Shown: positions 17,238-26,919, counted from the stretch's first letter. The stretch: 64,000 nt of DNA from Dyella_B jejuensis (GCF_044904675.1 NZ_JADIKJ010000006.1:1-64000); one strand, 5' to 3'. Made by a program: numbers and translations. The notes: a model not told the origin generated them from the sequence alone.

Positions 17238-18560
17238 ATGGCTTTTACCGCTCCTACGCCGCCGGCCTCTGCCTCCTCGACGGCCCCGCACAGCAGTCGC
17301 TACACGTATTACCCGCTTGCGCTGACCGTCATCACGGCGGTCTTTTTCATGTGGGGTTTCCTCACTGCGCTGAACGACATCCTGATCCCGCATCTGAAGG
17401 CGGTGTTCGAGCTTAACTACGCGCAGGCGATGCTGGTGCAGCTCACATTCTTCGGCACGTATTTCCTGATGTCGCTACCGGCCGGGCGTGTGGTGGCGCA
17501 CCTGGGCTACAAGAAAAGCATCGTGGCCGGATTGATCATCGCCGGCATCGGCGCATTGGGCTTCTGGCCGGCGGCCGGCTTGCGGCTGTACATCGCGTTC
17601 CTGGGCGCACTGTTCGTGCTGGCGACCGGCATTACCGTGTTGCAGGTGGCGGCCAATCCCTACGTGGCGCTGCTCGGGCCGGAAAAAACCAGTTCCAGCC
17701 GCCTGACCCTGGCGCAGGCGCTGAACTCGTTCGGCACCTTTCTCGCTCCGTGGTTCGGCAGCTTGTTGATCCTGTCGACCAAGGTGAAGAGCAGCGATGA
17801 AATTTCCACGCTGTCGGCCAGCGGTTTGGCTCTTTATCGCACGCAGGAAGCGCAGGCCGTGCAAACGCCGTACATCGGCCTGGCCGTGGTGCTGGTGCTA
17901 TTGGCGGTATTCGTATGGATCTTCCGCCTGCCCTCGCTGGAGGAAAGCACGGAGCAGGCCGACAGCAGCCGGCACACCTTGCTGGATGCCTTGCGCTACA
18001 AGCACGTGCTGTTCGGGATTCTGGGCATCTTTTTCTACGTCGGCGCGGAAGTGTCGATCGGCAGCTTCATGGTCAACTATCTGTCGCAGCCGGACATCGG
18101 CCACATGAGCGAACAACAGGCCGCGCACTATGTGGCGTTGTACTGGGGCGGCGCGATGGTGGGCCGGTTCCTGGGCTCGGCGCTGCTGGCAAAATTCTCG
18201 CCGCGCAAGTTACTGGCACTATTCGCCGCGATCAATATCCTGTTGCTGCTCACCACTGTGTCGACCAGCGGCGCGGTCGCCATGTACAGCATCGTGGCGA
18301 TCGGCCTGTTCAACTCGATCATGTTCCCGACCATCTTCTCGCTCGGCATCGAGCGCATGGGCCCGCTTACCGGCAAGGCGTCCAGCCTGCTGATCATGGC
18401 GATCGTGGGCGGTGCGCTGATGCCTTATCTGCAAGGCCTGGTGGCGGACAACATCGGTGTGCAGCATGCGTTCTTCTTGCCGATGCTGTGCTATGCGTAC
18501 ATCGTTTTCTACGGGCTGAGCGGCTCGAAAATCCGCAGTGCACCGGTCCAGGCCACGTGA
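17238..18560 (+). CDS. FucP-family MFS sugar transporter
   Basis: 440 residues with about 12 membrane segments. The start at 17238 follows an AAGGA site and lies 20 bases after the regulator. FFMWGFLTALNDILIPHLK is the hallmark of FucP/GluP-type proton-sugar symporters, and ITVLQVAANPYVALLG and RLTLAQALNSFGTFLAPWFG are conserved family stretches. In context it should import the mannose (or small mannoside) released by the GH92 enzyme. Substrate specificity cannot be read from sequence. Both flanking genes run in the same direction. Confidence 0.9.
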   Translation: MAFTAPTPPASASSTAPHSSRYTYYPLALTVITAVFFMWGFLTALNDILIPHLKAVFELNYAQAMLVQLTFFGTYFLMSLPAGRVVAHLGYKKSIVAGLIIAGIGALGFWPAAGLRLYIAFLGALFVLATGITVLQVAANPYVALLGPEKTSSSRLTLAQALNSFGTFLAPWFGSLLILSTKVKSSDEISTLSASGLALYRTQEAQAVQTPYIGLAVVLVLLAVFVWIFRLPSLEESTEQADSSRHTLLDALRYKHVLFGILGIFFYVGAEVSIGSFMVNYLSQPDIGHMSEQQAAHYVALYWGGAMVGRFLGSALLAKFSPRKLLALFAAINILLLLTTVSTSGAVAMYSIVAIGLFNSIMFPTIFSLGIERMGPLTGKASSLLIMAIVGGALMPYLQGLVADNIGVQHAFFLPMLCYAYIVFYGLSGSKIRSAPVQAT

Positions 18561-18672
18561 CGGCAAACCCGTTGCCCGCGGGCGTAGACCGGGCGACGGG
18601 CATGCGCGCAGCCGGGCACCGGTTCAACAAGCCTGGAAGAAAAATCATCCGTTTCGATCTTGAGGTCCATTG

Positions 18673-19650
18673 ATGAAACGTTCCATCCTCTGCTTCGGCG
18701 AGGCTTTGATCGACATGCACGGCGAAGGCGGCGATGGCTACGGCTTCGCGCGCCACTTCATCCCCTTCGCTGGCGGCGCACCGGCCAACGTCGCCGTCGC
18801 CGTGGCCAAGCTGGGCCGGCACGCGCGCTTCGCCGGCATGCTGGCGCTCGATCGCTTCGGCGATTTTCTGCTGCACAGCCTGCAGCAAGCTGGCGTGGAT
18901 ACCGCAGATGTCGTGCGTACCGGCGAGGCGAATACGGCGCTGGCGTTCGTCACGCTCGATTCGCTCGGCGAACGCAGCTTCAGCTTTTATCGCCCGCCCT
19001 CGGCCGACCTGTTGTTCCGCGCCGAACACTTCCGCCCGGAAACATTCGACGACACCGCGGTATTCCACGTCTGCTCCAACAGCATGACCGACGCGGATCT
19101 GGCCGACGCCACGCTGGAAGGCATGCGCCGCGCGCGACGCGCCGGCGCATTGGTGAGCTTCGACCTGAACCTGCGCCCTGCCTTGTGGCCGCTCGGCAGC
19201 GAACCGCGCGCGCATGTATGGCCGGCCTTGCTGCTGGCCGATGTGGTGAAGCTCAGCGCGGAAGAATTCGACTGGCTGGCGAACGACGGCGAACAGGTGC
19301 TGCTCGATCGCCTGTGGACCGGCAATGCGCGCCTGCTGATCGTGACCGATGGTGCGCTGCCGCTGCGCTGGTACCACCCGGATGCCGACGGCGAGCTGCC
19401 CTGCTACAACGTGCCCATGGTCGATAGCACCGGTGCGGGCGACGCCTTCGTCGGCGGCCTGCTGCAACAGCTCGCCGACCAGGGCATTACCGCGGATAAC
19501 CTCGATGCCTGGGTCGGCACCCTGCCGCGCCTGCATGCCGCACTGCGCTACGCCAGCGCTTGCGGCGCGGTAGCCGTAACGCGGCATGGCTCGTTCGCCG
19601 CGATGCCGAATGCCGACGAGGCAGCACAGTTCATGGAGACACACGCATGA
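18673..19650 (+). CDS. PfkB-family sugar kinase, probable fructokinase
   Basis: 325 residues from the ATG at 18673 (GAGGT ribosome site; a TTG one codon earlier is less likely). PfkB features: substrate-side AGGAPANVAVAVAKLG (about 36-51), the FDLNLRP strand, and the C-terminal anion hole and base DSTGAGDAFVGGLL. The opening LCFGEALIDMH resembles bacterial fructokinases. It overlaps the isomerase gene by four bases, so the product of that isomerase, fructose, is the likely substrate. Phosphorylation would give fructose 6-phosphate for glycolysis. A mannokinase or other ketose kinase role is an alternative. Confidence 0.88.
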   Translation: MKRSILCFGEALIDMHGEGGDGYGFARHFIPFAGGAPANVAVAVAKLGRHARFAGMLALDRFGDFLLHSLQQAGVDTADVVRTGEANTALAFVTLDSLGERSFSFYRPPSADLLFRAEHFRPETFDDTAVFHVCSNSMTDADLADATLEGMRRARRAGALVSFDLNLRPALWPLGSEPRAHVWPALLLADVVKLSAEEFDWLANDGEQVLLDRLWTGNARLLIVTDGALPLRWYHPDADGELPCYNVPMVDSTGAGDAFVGGLLQQLADQGITADNLDAWVGTLPRLHAALRYASACGAVAVTRHGSFAAMPNADEAAQFMETHA

Positions 19651-20864
19651 CCACGCCAGCCGTTCCGGATTTCCGCTCCGAACATTTCCTGCGCGAACAC
19701 ATCGCACAGACCATGGCTTTCTACCATCCGCGCGCCATCGATCCTGCCGGCGGCTTCTTCCACTACTTCCGCGACGACGGCACGGTCTACGACACCAGCC
19801 ATCGCCATCTGGTGAGCAGCACGCGCTTCGTCTTCAACTACGCCATGGCCGCGATCGAATTCGGCCGCGAGGATTACCTTAAGGCCGCGCGCCACGGCCT
19901 GCGCTACTTGCGCGACGTGCACCGCGACGCCCATACCGGCGGTTATGCCTGGACGATCCGTGACGGCAAGCCGGACGACCGCATGAATCACGCCTATGGC
20001 GTGGCCTTCGTGCTGCTCGCCTACGCCACCGCCGTCAAGGCCGGCATCCATGAAGCCAGGGCATGGATGGACGAAACCTGGGAGCTGCTGGAACACCGCT
20101 ACTGGGACGCGCAGGCCAGCCTGTATCGCGACGAAGCCGACGCGCAGTGGCACTTCACCGACTACCGTGGCCAGAACGCCAACATGCATATGTGCGAGGC
20201 GATGCTGGCCGCCTATCAGGCCAGTGACGAACCGCGCTACCTGGAACGCGCCCTTGCCCTTGCCCACACCATGACGCAACGCCAGGCCAAACTCGCCAAC
20301 GGCCTGGTGTGGGAGCACTACAAAACCGACTGGAGCGTGGACTGGGATTACAACCGCGACAATCCCAAGCACCTGTTCCGTCCGTGGGGTTTCCAGCCCG
20401 GCCATCAAACCGAATGGGCCAAGCTGCTGCTGATCCTCGAATCGCTGCTGCTGGAACGCAACCGCGAAGAAAAATGGCTGGCGCCCACCGCGCAACACTT
20501 GTTCGATACCGCCTTGGCGCATGCGTGGGATCCCGTGCACGGCGGCATCTGCTATGGCTTCGCGCCCGATGGCAGCGTCTGTGACGGCGACAAATATTTC
20601 TGGGTGCAGGCCGAGTCGCTGGCCGCCGCCGCGCTGTTGCACGCACGTACCGGCCAAGCCAAATACGACCAATGGTATGAAAAGCTCTGGGCCTACGCCT
20701 GGGAACACTTCATCGACCACCGGTACGGCGCCTGGTACCGCATCCTTACCCAGGACAACAAGAAATACGACGACGAGAAGAGTCCGGCCGGCAAGGTGGA
20801 CTATCACACCATGGGCGCGTGCTATGAAGTAATGGCGCTGATCCGCGATGGCGGAACACCCTGA
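19647..20864 (+). CDS. AGE-family sugar isomerase, probable D-mannose isomerase
   Basis: 405 residues, an all-helical (alpha/alpha)6 barrel of the N-acylglucosamine 2-epimerase superfamily. Recognised stretches include SHRHLVSSTRFVFNYA, DRMNHAYGVAFVLLAYA, QNANMHMCEAMLAAY, PWGFQPGHQTEWAKLLL with the likely catalytic His, and KVDYHTMGACYEV with a second His. These look closer to mannose isomerase/YihS-type enzymes than to renin-binding epimerases. With mannosidase upstream and fructokinase-like kinase overlapping it, mannose to fructose is the expected reaction. Cellobiose 2-epimerase is a possible alternative. Confidence 0.85.
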   Translation: MTTPAVPDFRSEHFLREHIAQTMAFYHPRAIDPAGGFFHYFRDDGTVYDTSHRHLVSSTRFVFNYAMAAIEFGREDYLKAARHGLRYLRDVHRDAHTGGYAWTIRDGKPDDRMNHAYGVAFVLLAYATAVKAGIHEARAWMDETWELLEHRYWDAQASLYRDEADAQWHFTDYRGQNANMHMCEAMLAAYQASDEPRYLERALALAHTMTQRQAKLANGLVWEHYKTDWSVDWDYNRDNPKHLFRPWGFQPGHQTEWAKLLLILESLLLERNREEKWLAPTAQHLFDTALAHAWDPVHGGICYGFAPDGSVCDGDKYFWVQAESLAAAALLHARTGQAKYDQWYEKLWAYAWEHFIDHRYGAWYRILTQDNKKYDDEKSPAGKVDYHTMGACYEVMALIRDGGTP

Positions 20865-20869
20865 TTGCA

Positions 20870-21139
20870 AAGGGCGTTAACGGGATAACGGGGTGGAAGG
20901 GTCTTGTGCGTTTGGTGGGTACGCTGCTGCCCACCATCGATCGTGGCGCCAGGGCCGACGGCATAGGTGATCCAGCCAGGCCTTTGACCCGCACCCAGCG
21001 CGAGCTTGTCGCTCAACGTCTGGCTGCCATGGCTCATTCCCGGGCCATCGATCCATTCGCGGTGCGGATTTAAGACCCATTGCGACATTAGTCGCCGCAC
21101 CTGCAGGTGAATCAAATAGTTGTACTTAGTCCCGTCCAA
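20870..21139 (-). pseudogene. Eroded C-terminal part of a haemagglutinin-like TpsA
   Basis: Directly after the frame of the upstream gene ends, a different frame (21139 down to the end of the AGE gene) begins with GTKYNYLIHLQVRRL. This resembles the NGTKYNYL(T/N)H stretch common in the pretoxin region of FhaB/CdiA-type proteins. The rest, for example NPHREWIDGPGMSHGSQTLS, is not assignable. The frame then runs into the 3' end of the AGE gene. I read it as a frameshifted, truncated relic of the secreted partner of the adjacent TpsB. Confidence 0.4.
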
Positions 21140-21633
21140 CGCCGTCGCCGCGCCGCTGCCCGCATGCCGACATAGCCGGCCACCTGACTCAGCTCCATGT
21201 TCTCTTGCACTTTCTGTGCATCGAAGATCGGTGCGAGCGCCTGATTGCCGAGCGAGCGATCGCGATCCAGGTCACTGAGGTCCCGGTTCGGGTTATCGCG
21301 CACGTTGATCGCGCCTTGTGCGATGCCTGAGTTCGTATCGCTGCTGCTATTCCCACGCTGCGACGTCGTCAGCGAGAGCGTGGTGCCGATGCCGCTGAGG
21401 GCATTGCCGACCGTACTGCCCCCTGCACCATAGCCGCCACCGGAACCAAGCGTGAAGGCGCCAATCGCTCTGCCTTTTGTTTGCAGTACCACTGCCGATG
21501 CTCCGTGCACACTACTGATCGATACGCCTTGCTCACGAAATTTCGTGGCCTGATCTCCCCTGATGCCGGTGGGCTGGGTGGCGCAGCCGGCCAATACCGA
21601 TACCAGCACGGCCATTAACAGCTTGTGTTTCAT
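21112..21633 (-). CDS. Lipoprotein fused to haemagglutinin-like remnant
   Basis: 173 residues from the ATG at 21633. The lipobox is LAGC (Cys17), so it is predicted to be a lipoprotein. After a Gly/Ser-rich stretch comes NSGIAQGAINVRDNPNRDL, LDRDRS, and then FDAQKVQENMELSQVAGYVG, a pattern I associate with the C-terminal part of filamentous haemagglutinin/CdiA proteins. The last 15 residues are Arg-rich and out of character, and the haemagglutinin-like reading seems to resume in another frame at 21139. The gene therefore looks truncated by frameshift. It lies 35 bases after the TpsB gene in the same direction. It could still be expressed as a lipoprotein; its function is unknown. Confidence 0.55.
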   Translation of the reverse strand: MKHKLLMAVLVSVLAGCATQPTGIRGDQATKFREQGVSISSVHGASAVVLQTKGRAIGAFTLGSGGGYGAGGSTVGNALSGIGTTLSLTTSQRGNSSSDTNSGIAQGAINVRDNPNRDLSDLDRDRSLGNQALAPIFDAQKVQENMELSQVAGYVGMRAAARRRRWTGLSTTI

Positions 21634-21667
21634 AGCGTGGCCCTCAGAATCCTCGCAAGGTTGATCG

Positions 21668-23395
21668 TCAATACGAATAGACAAGTTGCAGTCCGGCCGC
21701 TGGCCGCTGATGGGGCAACGCATCCCGACCATGCAACGGCTTGCCGGCGAACACATCCCAACCGAGTTGGCGATAAGTGCCGCGCAAGCCGAAGAAGCCG
21801 CCGCTCAAGGTGGTGTTGCCGGGGATGTATTCGGTGCCGGGGCCACTCACGCGGCCGGCATCGATGCCCGCGTAAAACACCATCGGCCAGCTGCCCAGTG
21901 GCAGGGACAAGGTGTTGCGCCAATACCAGCCTTTGGCGGCGGCGAGCGTCTGGTCGCCATCGAAACCACGCACGGTGTAGCGGCCGCCGATGCCGATGTA
22001 TTCGGAGCCGTAAAGATGGTTGTCGGTGTACTGGCCGTGGAACTCACTGGTCCATTGCATCGGTTGCCGCCCTAGCGCGAACGGCCGGGTGAACGATGCA
22101 TCCAGGGTGGTGAGGTGGTAGCGAAAGAGGGGATCGTCGGGCTGGCGATCACCCGAATCATGCTGGCCGCCGAACCAGGGCACGCCGAAGCGTTCAGCCA
22201 CACGCAGATCCAGCTGTGCGTTGCCGAGGTAACGGCGATGGGCGATGGCCGCTTCCAGCATGCTCATGTCGCGACGCTGCGAATCCAGCTCCACGTCTTC
22301 GATATAGCTGTGTGCCCAACGCTTGCCGACATGCAGCTCGGCGGTCGTCTTGCTGTGGCGATCGCGATAAAGCAGGCGCTGCGCCGACAGGTCGATCGTC
22401 CTGGAGATGCCGCTGCTGTTGAAGGTCTGCGCCGATCCTGCCACCGTCTGGTGATAGCGCAAGCCATAGACGCTGGCGGCAAACAGCCAGTTGCCGCGCG
22501 GAATGGAGTAATTGCCGTTGAAGCCCTGCGTGCCGCGTCCCGAACCGTTGAGCACGTCGTGCGTCACGCCAAGCGACAGCAGGTCATTGGCGCGTAGCGG
22601 ATGGTCGATGCCCAGGTTCACGCCAGCCTGATAGCGACCCGTGGCCGCGGCTCCGGAATCATCCAGCGTGGCGACAACGCGCCAGGGCTTGCTGCGCTTG
22701 ACGGTTATGACGAGATCGGATTGACCTGTCCCCTCCGCCAACGCAATGTCGATCGTTACATCCTGCGACGGCAGGCGTTTGAGCTGATCGAGCCCTTGTT
22801 CGATGTCGCGCAGGTTGAGCAAGTCGCCGGGACGCATTGGCAAGGCCCAGCGCCAATCGTCGGATGACGAACCATCCGCCATGCGCACGGCGTGGATCAC
22901 GCCCGGCACCAGGGTGACGATGAGCACGCCGCTGGAGAGATTCTGCGCCTGAAGGCCGATGCGCGTGGTGACATAGCCGTGATCGATGATCAGATCGCCG
23001 GCGCGGCGCACGATCAGGCTGATGCCTTCATGACCGGCACAGCGTCCGATGTATTGGCTGAGATAACGCTGCACGAACCAGAAATCGGCAGCGCGTGCGC
23101 CTACCAGGCGAATGCCGCGCAATGCCATGCAGTCGGCTTCCTCGGGTAAGGCGAGATCGTGGAAGCCGATGGCTGCCGGCTGGTGCAGACGAACATCCGG
23201 GGCGTCGTCGCGCGCCTGCCGTTCCTGCGCCTGGCGCTGCGTGCGTTCGCGTTGCTGCTGCTCATCAAGCGTGATCCCGGGCGGCGTTCGATCCTGGGCG
23301 GCAACCAGCGGCGGCAGCATCGCCAGGCTTGCTACCGCAAGCCAGCGTCGCCACGAGGCGTCATGACGAACGAAAGATTCTTCCTTGACGTACAC
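21668..23395 (-). CDS. TpsB/ShlB-FhaC family outer-membrane secretion pore
   Basis: 575 residues with an N-terminal signal sequence (LAVASLAMLPPLVAAQ). A Gln/Arg-rich linker follows, then two POTRA-like domains (about 75-225; GYVTTRIGLQAQNLSSGVLIVTL is a typical POTRA strand), and a 16-strand barrel (ATGRYQAGVNLGIDHPLRANDLL, YTVRGFDGDQ). RYTVRGFDGD is the conserved VRGY/F motif of the substrate-translocating L6 loop. The chain ends in an aromatic residue (VYSY), as outer-membrane proteins do. Such proteins export one large TpsA partner; only a degraded haemagglutinin-like piece lies downstream. The start at 23395 is a GTG and is uncertain. Confidence 0.9.
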   Translation of the reverse strand: MYVKEESFVRHDASWRRWLAVASLAMLPPLVAAQDRTPPGITLDEQQQRERTQRQAQERQARDDAPDVRLHQPAAIGFHDLALPEEADCMALRGIRLVGARAADFWFVQRYLSQYIGRCAGHEGISLIVRRAGDLIIDHGYVTTRIGLQAQNLSSGVLIVTLVPGVIHAVRMADGSSSDDWRWALPMRPGDLLNLRDIEQGLDQLKRLPSQDVTIDIALAEGTGQSDLVITVKRSKPWRVVATLDDSGAAATGRYQAGVNLGIDHPLRANDLLSLGVTHDVLNGSGRGTQGFNGNYSIPRGNWLFAASVYGLRYHQTVAGSAQTFNSSGISRTIDLSAQRLLYRDRHSKTTAELHVGKRWAHSYIEDVELDSQRRDMSMLEAAIAHRRYLGNAQLDLRVAERFGVPWFGGQHDSGDRQPDDPLFRYHLTTLDASFTRPFALGRQPMQWTSEFHGQYTDNHLYGSEYIGIGGRYTVRGFDGDQTLAAAKGWYWRNTLSLPLGSWPMVFYAGIDAGRVSGPGTEYIPGNTTLSGGFFGLRGTYRQLGWDVFAGKPLHGRDALPHQRPAAGLQLVYSY

Positions 23396-23901
23396 GATTC
23401 ATTCTTGCGCATACCAGAAAGGCCCGGACGATAAACGAAACCTTTATGAGCCAGCCATATGACGCGCGGCGATTAAGAAAAATCAGGAGTTGCTTACGCC
23501 CATCCGTAATGAATGCATACAGATCACACCGCTTATCACTTATTTTTTGGCGCAAATTTCGAGCTCTTTCCATAGACACATCCCATGGAGCTCAAAGCTT
23601 ATTCGCATAATGCGTGACCGCCTTGGGAAAACAGGAGCCGGATAAAAACGTGCCACTGAATCTCGAAGCCGAACGGTTAGATAAAAAAGGCGCGCGCATC
23701 GACAACGATAACGGCATCCATGCAAGGTACCGGCGCGCGCAGCATAAGCGCGCATATAAGCCGTCAGCCGGACCGCGAAGCGACCACGGATCGTCCCCGT
23801 GGCACCATCCGCCATCTCGCACTGGCATCGCTTTACCGCGTTGCAGTATCGTCGGCCGTTCAGTGCCAGGATGGCGCATTCCCCAACGCTACAGGGCCCT
23901 C
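23396..23901. other. Intergenic region between tpsB-like gene and M1 peptidase
   Basis: About 500 bases separating two divergent genes. The part from 23440 to 23600 is AT-richer than its surroundings and could hold promoters for both sides. Open frames here are Arg-rich or lack ribosome sites, so I call no gene. No strong hairpin or repeat is seen. Confidence 0.5.
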
Positions 23902-25878
23902 ATGAAATCCATCCTGACGCTTTGCGGCGCGGTGCTAGCCGCCCTTTTCCTTGCTAACGGCGCGAACGCCGTGGATGAAGGCAAGTCCGCCTACCATCCG
24001 TTCGAGACCTTCGCACCTTTCGTCTATCCCCAAGCAGCCAATGCCTACCGGTCGGCCAGCGGCAAGCCCGGACCACTGTTCTGGCAGAACCGGGCGGACT
24101 ACCAGATCAAGGCCACGCTGGACCCGGGTACCCGCAAGCTCACCGGCGAAGAGGTCATTACCTACACCAACCACAGTCCGGACGATCTGGACGTGCTGTG
24201 GCTGCAGGTCGAGCAGAACCGCTATCTGAAAGATGCGCGCGGCGCCTTTGGCGGCGGCCGCTTCCCGACCGAATTCACCGACGGAGAGCACATTGCTGCC
24301 GTGGCCGTGGAAGGCAGCGACGGCAAGCTGCAGCAGGCTGACTGGTCAGTTTCCGATACGCGCATGCAGGTCCGCCTGCCGCAGCCCTTGAAGGCGCGCG
24401 ATGGCAAACTGCGCGTGCACATCAGTTACAGCTACACCGTGCCGGGCGAGTTCGGTGGCCGTACCGACGTCAACCCGACCAAGAATGGCGAGATCTTCGA
24501 GATCGCGCAGTGGTACCCGCGCATGTGTGTCTATGATGACCTGCGCGGCTGGACCACCGACCCTTACCTCAATAATGAGTTCTACCTGGAATACGGCGAC
24601 TACGACTACTCGGTGACCGTACCGTGGAACATGATCGTGGTGGGTTCGGGCGAACTGCTCAATCCGCAGGACGTGCTGACCAAGACCGAAATGCAGCGCC
24701 TGGACCAGGCACGGCACAGCGACACCACGGTGATGATCCGTTCGGCAGAAGAAGTGAACGATCCCGACAGCCGGCCCAAGCAAAGCGGCATGCTGACCTG
24801 GCACTTCCGGATCCAGAACAGCCGCGATGCGGTGTTCGGTGCGTCCAAGGCGTTCATCTGGGATGCCGCGCGCATCAATCTGCCCGACGGCAAGACCGCG
24901 CTGGCCGAGTCGGCCTATCCGATCGAAAGCGCGGGCAAGGATGCCTGGGGCCGCGCCACCGAATACGTGAAAGCATCCACCGAGTACTTCTCCAGGCAGT
25001 GGTATCCCTATCCTTACCCGGTAGCGATCAACGAAGCGGGCTCGGCGGGCGGCATGGAATACCCAAGCATCACCTTCGACTCGAAGGAAGCCAAGGGCAG
25101 CGACCTGCACGCATTGATCGCGCATGAAATCGGGCACACCTGGTTCCCGATGATCGTGGGCACCGACGAACGCCGCAATGCGTGGATGGACGAAGGCTTC
25201 AATACCTTTATCGACGTGTACGAAGCCGATCACTTCAACCACGGCGAATACGCGCCCAAGCGCGATTCCGAATACGCGCCCGGCCATGGCAATCCCGCCG
25301 ACGAGATCGTCAAGGTATTGACCGATCCGGATGCGCCGCCGTTGCTCACGCGCGCCGACGAGATCCAGGAGAAGTACCGCCATCCGGTCACCTACTTCAA
25401 ATCGGCCTACGGCCTGGTCTTGCTGCGCGAGCAGATCATCGGGCCGGAGCGTTTCGATCCCGCCTTCCGCAAATACATCCAGACCTGGGCCTACAAGCAT
25501 CCCAGCCCATCGGATTTCTTCCGCTTCATGGAAAGCGAAACCGGCGAAGACCTGAGCTGGTTCTGGCGCGGCTGGTACGAGTACAACTGGAAGCTGGATC
25601 TGGCAGTGGAGAACGTGGCGCCGCTCGACGGCGACTGGCGCAAAGGCGCGACGGTTACGCTCGCCAACCTGGATAAGCTGGTAATGCCGGCCACGCTGCA
25701 AGTGGTCTACACCGATGGCAGCAAGCAGGATGTGCGCGTGCCGGTCGAAACCTGGATGCAGCACCGCAGCTATGTGATCAACGTGGCAGGCAACAAGCCG
25801 GTGAAGTCGGCGACGATCGATCCGCAGCATGCGATTCCGGATGTGGATCGGAGCAATAACACGTTTACGGTGCGGTAA
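23902..25878 (+). CDS. M1-family zinc metallopeptidase, exported
   Basis: 658 residues from the ATG at 23902, chosen because a signal peptide (MKSILTLCGAVLAALFLA, cleavage near ANA) follows at once; upstream in-frame codons add an unlikely Arg/His-rich extension. The M1 pattern is complete: substrate motif GSAGGMEYPS (a GxMEN variant), zinc site HEIGHTWFP (His408, His412) and the downstream Glu in NAWMDEGFNTF. An N-terminal beta domain (about 55-240) precedes it. Periplasmic aminopeptidase or protein-processing activity is expected. It stands alone between divergent and convergent neighbours. Confidence 0.9.
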   Translation: MKSILTLCGAVLAALFLANGANAVDEGKSAYHPFETFAPFVYPQAANAYRSASGKPGPLFWQNRADYQIKATLDPGTRKLTGEEVITYTNHSPDDLDVLWLQVEQNRYLKDARGAFGGGRFPTEFTDGEHIAAVAVEGSDGKLQQADWSVSDTRMQVRLPQPLKARDGKLRVHISYSYTVPGEFGGRTDVNPTKNGEIFEIAQWYPRMCVYDDLRGWTTDPYLNNEFYLEYGDYDYSVTVPWNMIVVGSGELLNPQDVLTKTEMQRLDQARHSDTTVMIRSAEEVNDPDSRPKQSGMLTWHFRIQNSRDAVFGASKAFIWDAARINLPDGKTALAESAYPIESAGKDAWGRATEYVKASTEYFSRQWYPYPYPVAINEAGSAGGMEYPSITFDSKEAKGSDLHALIAHEIGHTWFPMIVGTDERRNAWMDEGFNTFIDVYEADHFNHGEYAPKRDSEYAPGHGNPADEIVKVLTDPDAPPLLTRADEIQEKYRHPVTYFKSAYGLVLLREQIIGPERFDPAFRKYIQTWAYKHPSPSDFFRFMESETGEDLSWFWRGWYEYNWKLDLAVENVAPLDGDWRKGATVTLANLDKLVMPATLQVVYTDGSKQDVRVPVETWMQHRSYVINVAGNKPVKSATIDPQHAIPDVDRSNNTFTVR

Positions 25879-25929
25879 TCGGTTTCTCTCCAAGGGCCCT
25901 CTTGCCGCATGGGCGGAGGGCTCGGGCGC

Positions 25930-26919
25930 CTACGGCTCCGGCGGGGTGCGAATCGCCCGCGAAAAATCATCGTCCGGTTTCGTATCGCGTGCGCGTGCCG
26001 TGATATCGCCCTGCCGTATCAGCACATCCAGCGGATAATGCTGGTCCAGCGCGCCCACGCCATACAGATAACCTGGCAAATAAGCGGTGAGCAGCAGCCG
26101 GTAATCGTAGGGCAGCCCCGGATCGATGCGCCTGGCCATGTCGTACACGATGGTCACGCAGTTCGACGTCGCGGTGTTATAGAACGCTGGCCTGGCGGCC
26201 AGCTGGTTGGCCTCGCTGACATAGGCGAGGAAGAGCGAACGCATCGCCGGCTTGCTCATCTGCAGCCGGTACAGGTGATCGGTTTCGCCGCGCACATTGG
26301 TCCGCACGCGAATCATGTCGCGCTCGTCGGCAGCCACGATCGTGCGTTCGTAATGCTTGAAGAACCCGCCCATGGACGAAAACGACTGTCCCCGCCGGCG
26401 GCGGATTTCCACCGAAAAAACCACATGGGAACCATCATCGAAGCCGAATGACAGCAAGGCATGGACGATGCCGGGCATACCCCACGAGGAGAGGATCAGG
26501 TCGGCCGATGCCAGCTCACCGAGGTTGTAGTGGCGCGTCTCCCAACGCGCGTCGTAGTCGTCTTCCGAACGCCAGTTGAAATTGCGCACGTTGTAGAGCG
26601 TGACATGGTCGCCCGTCACGTCACCGGTGAGCAGGCGTGCCACATCATCGGCCCAGTCGCGGTGGTTGGATGGCATGATCGTGCCCCTCCATGCCAGCAA
26701 CAACATGAAAGCCAGCGCGTAGACCCCGATCGGCAAGCCACTGCGCCGGGTCCAGGCCGCCACCAGCAGCGCCAGCACAAACACCACCCACAGGAGACTT
26801 GCCATCCAGCGGAACATGGCGCCGCCGGGAAACTGATACCAGAGCGCCAGCGCGCCCCATCCGCCCGACAGCACGGCAGCCAGCACGGCCAGCACGTAGA
26901 GGATCCATCGCAGGAACAT
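25930..26919 (-). CDS. DUF4105 (Lnb N-terminal-like) membrane protein
   Basis: 329 residues from the ATG at 26919 (GAGGAG ribosome site). Three hydrophobic segments lie in the first 90 residues. The DUF4105 domain follows: RDWADDVARL, then VRNFNWRSEDDYD with the ETRHYNL element, and the later SSWGMPGIVHALLSFGF and NTATSNCVTIVYDMARR. In homologues the conserved His and Cys form a putative papain-like/NlpC-type catalytic pair; HALLSFGF and SNC are the candidates here. The domain probably faces the periplasm. Substrate unknown. It is divergent from the lipase-like gene and convergent with the M1 peptidase. Confidence 0.85.
   Translation of the reverse strand: MFLRWILYVLAVLAAVLSGGWGALALWYQFPGGAMFRWMASLLWVVFVLALLVAAWTRRSGLPIGVYALAFMLLLAWRGTIMPSNHRDWADDVARLLTGDVTGDHVTLYNVRNFNWRSEDDYDARWETRHYNLGELASADLILSSWGMPGIVHALLSFGFDDGSHVVFSVEIRRRRGQSFSSMGGFFKHYERTIVAADERDMIRVRTNVRGETDHLYRLQMSKPAMRSLFLAYVSEANQLAARPAFYNTATSNCVTIVYDMARRIDPGLPYDYRLLLTAYLPGYLYGVGALDQHYPLDVLIRQGDITARARDTKPDDDFSRAIRTPPEP

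Noticed and set aside
24346..25893. A 515-codon minus-strand open frame opposite the M1 peptidase
   Set aside because: Antisense shadow; the plus strand has the complete HEIGHTW zinc site and a signal peptide.
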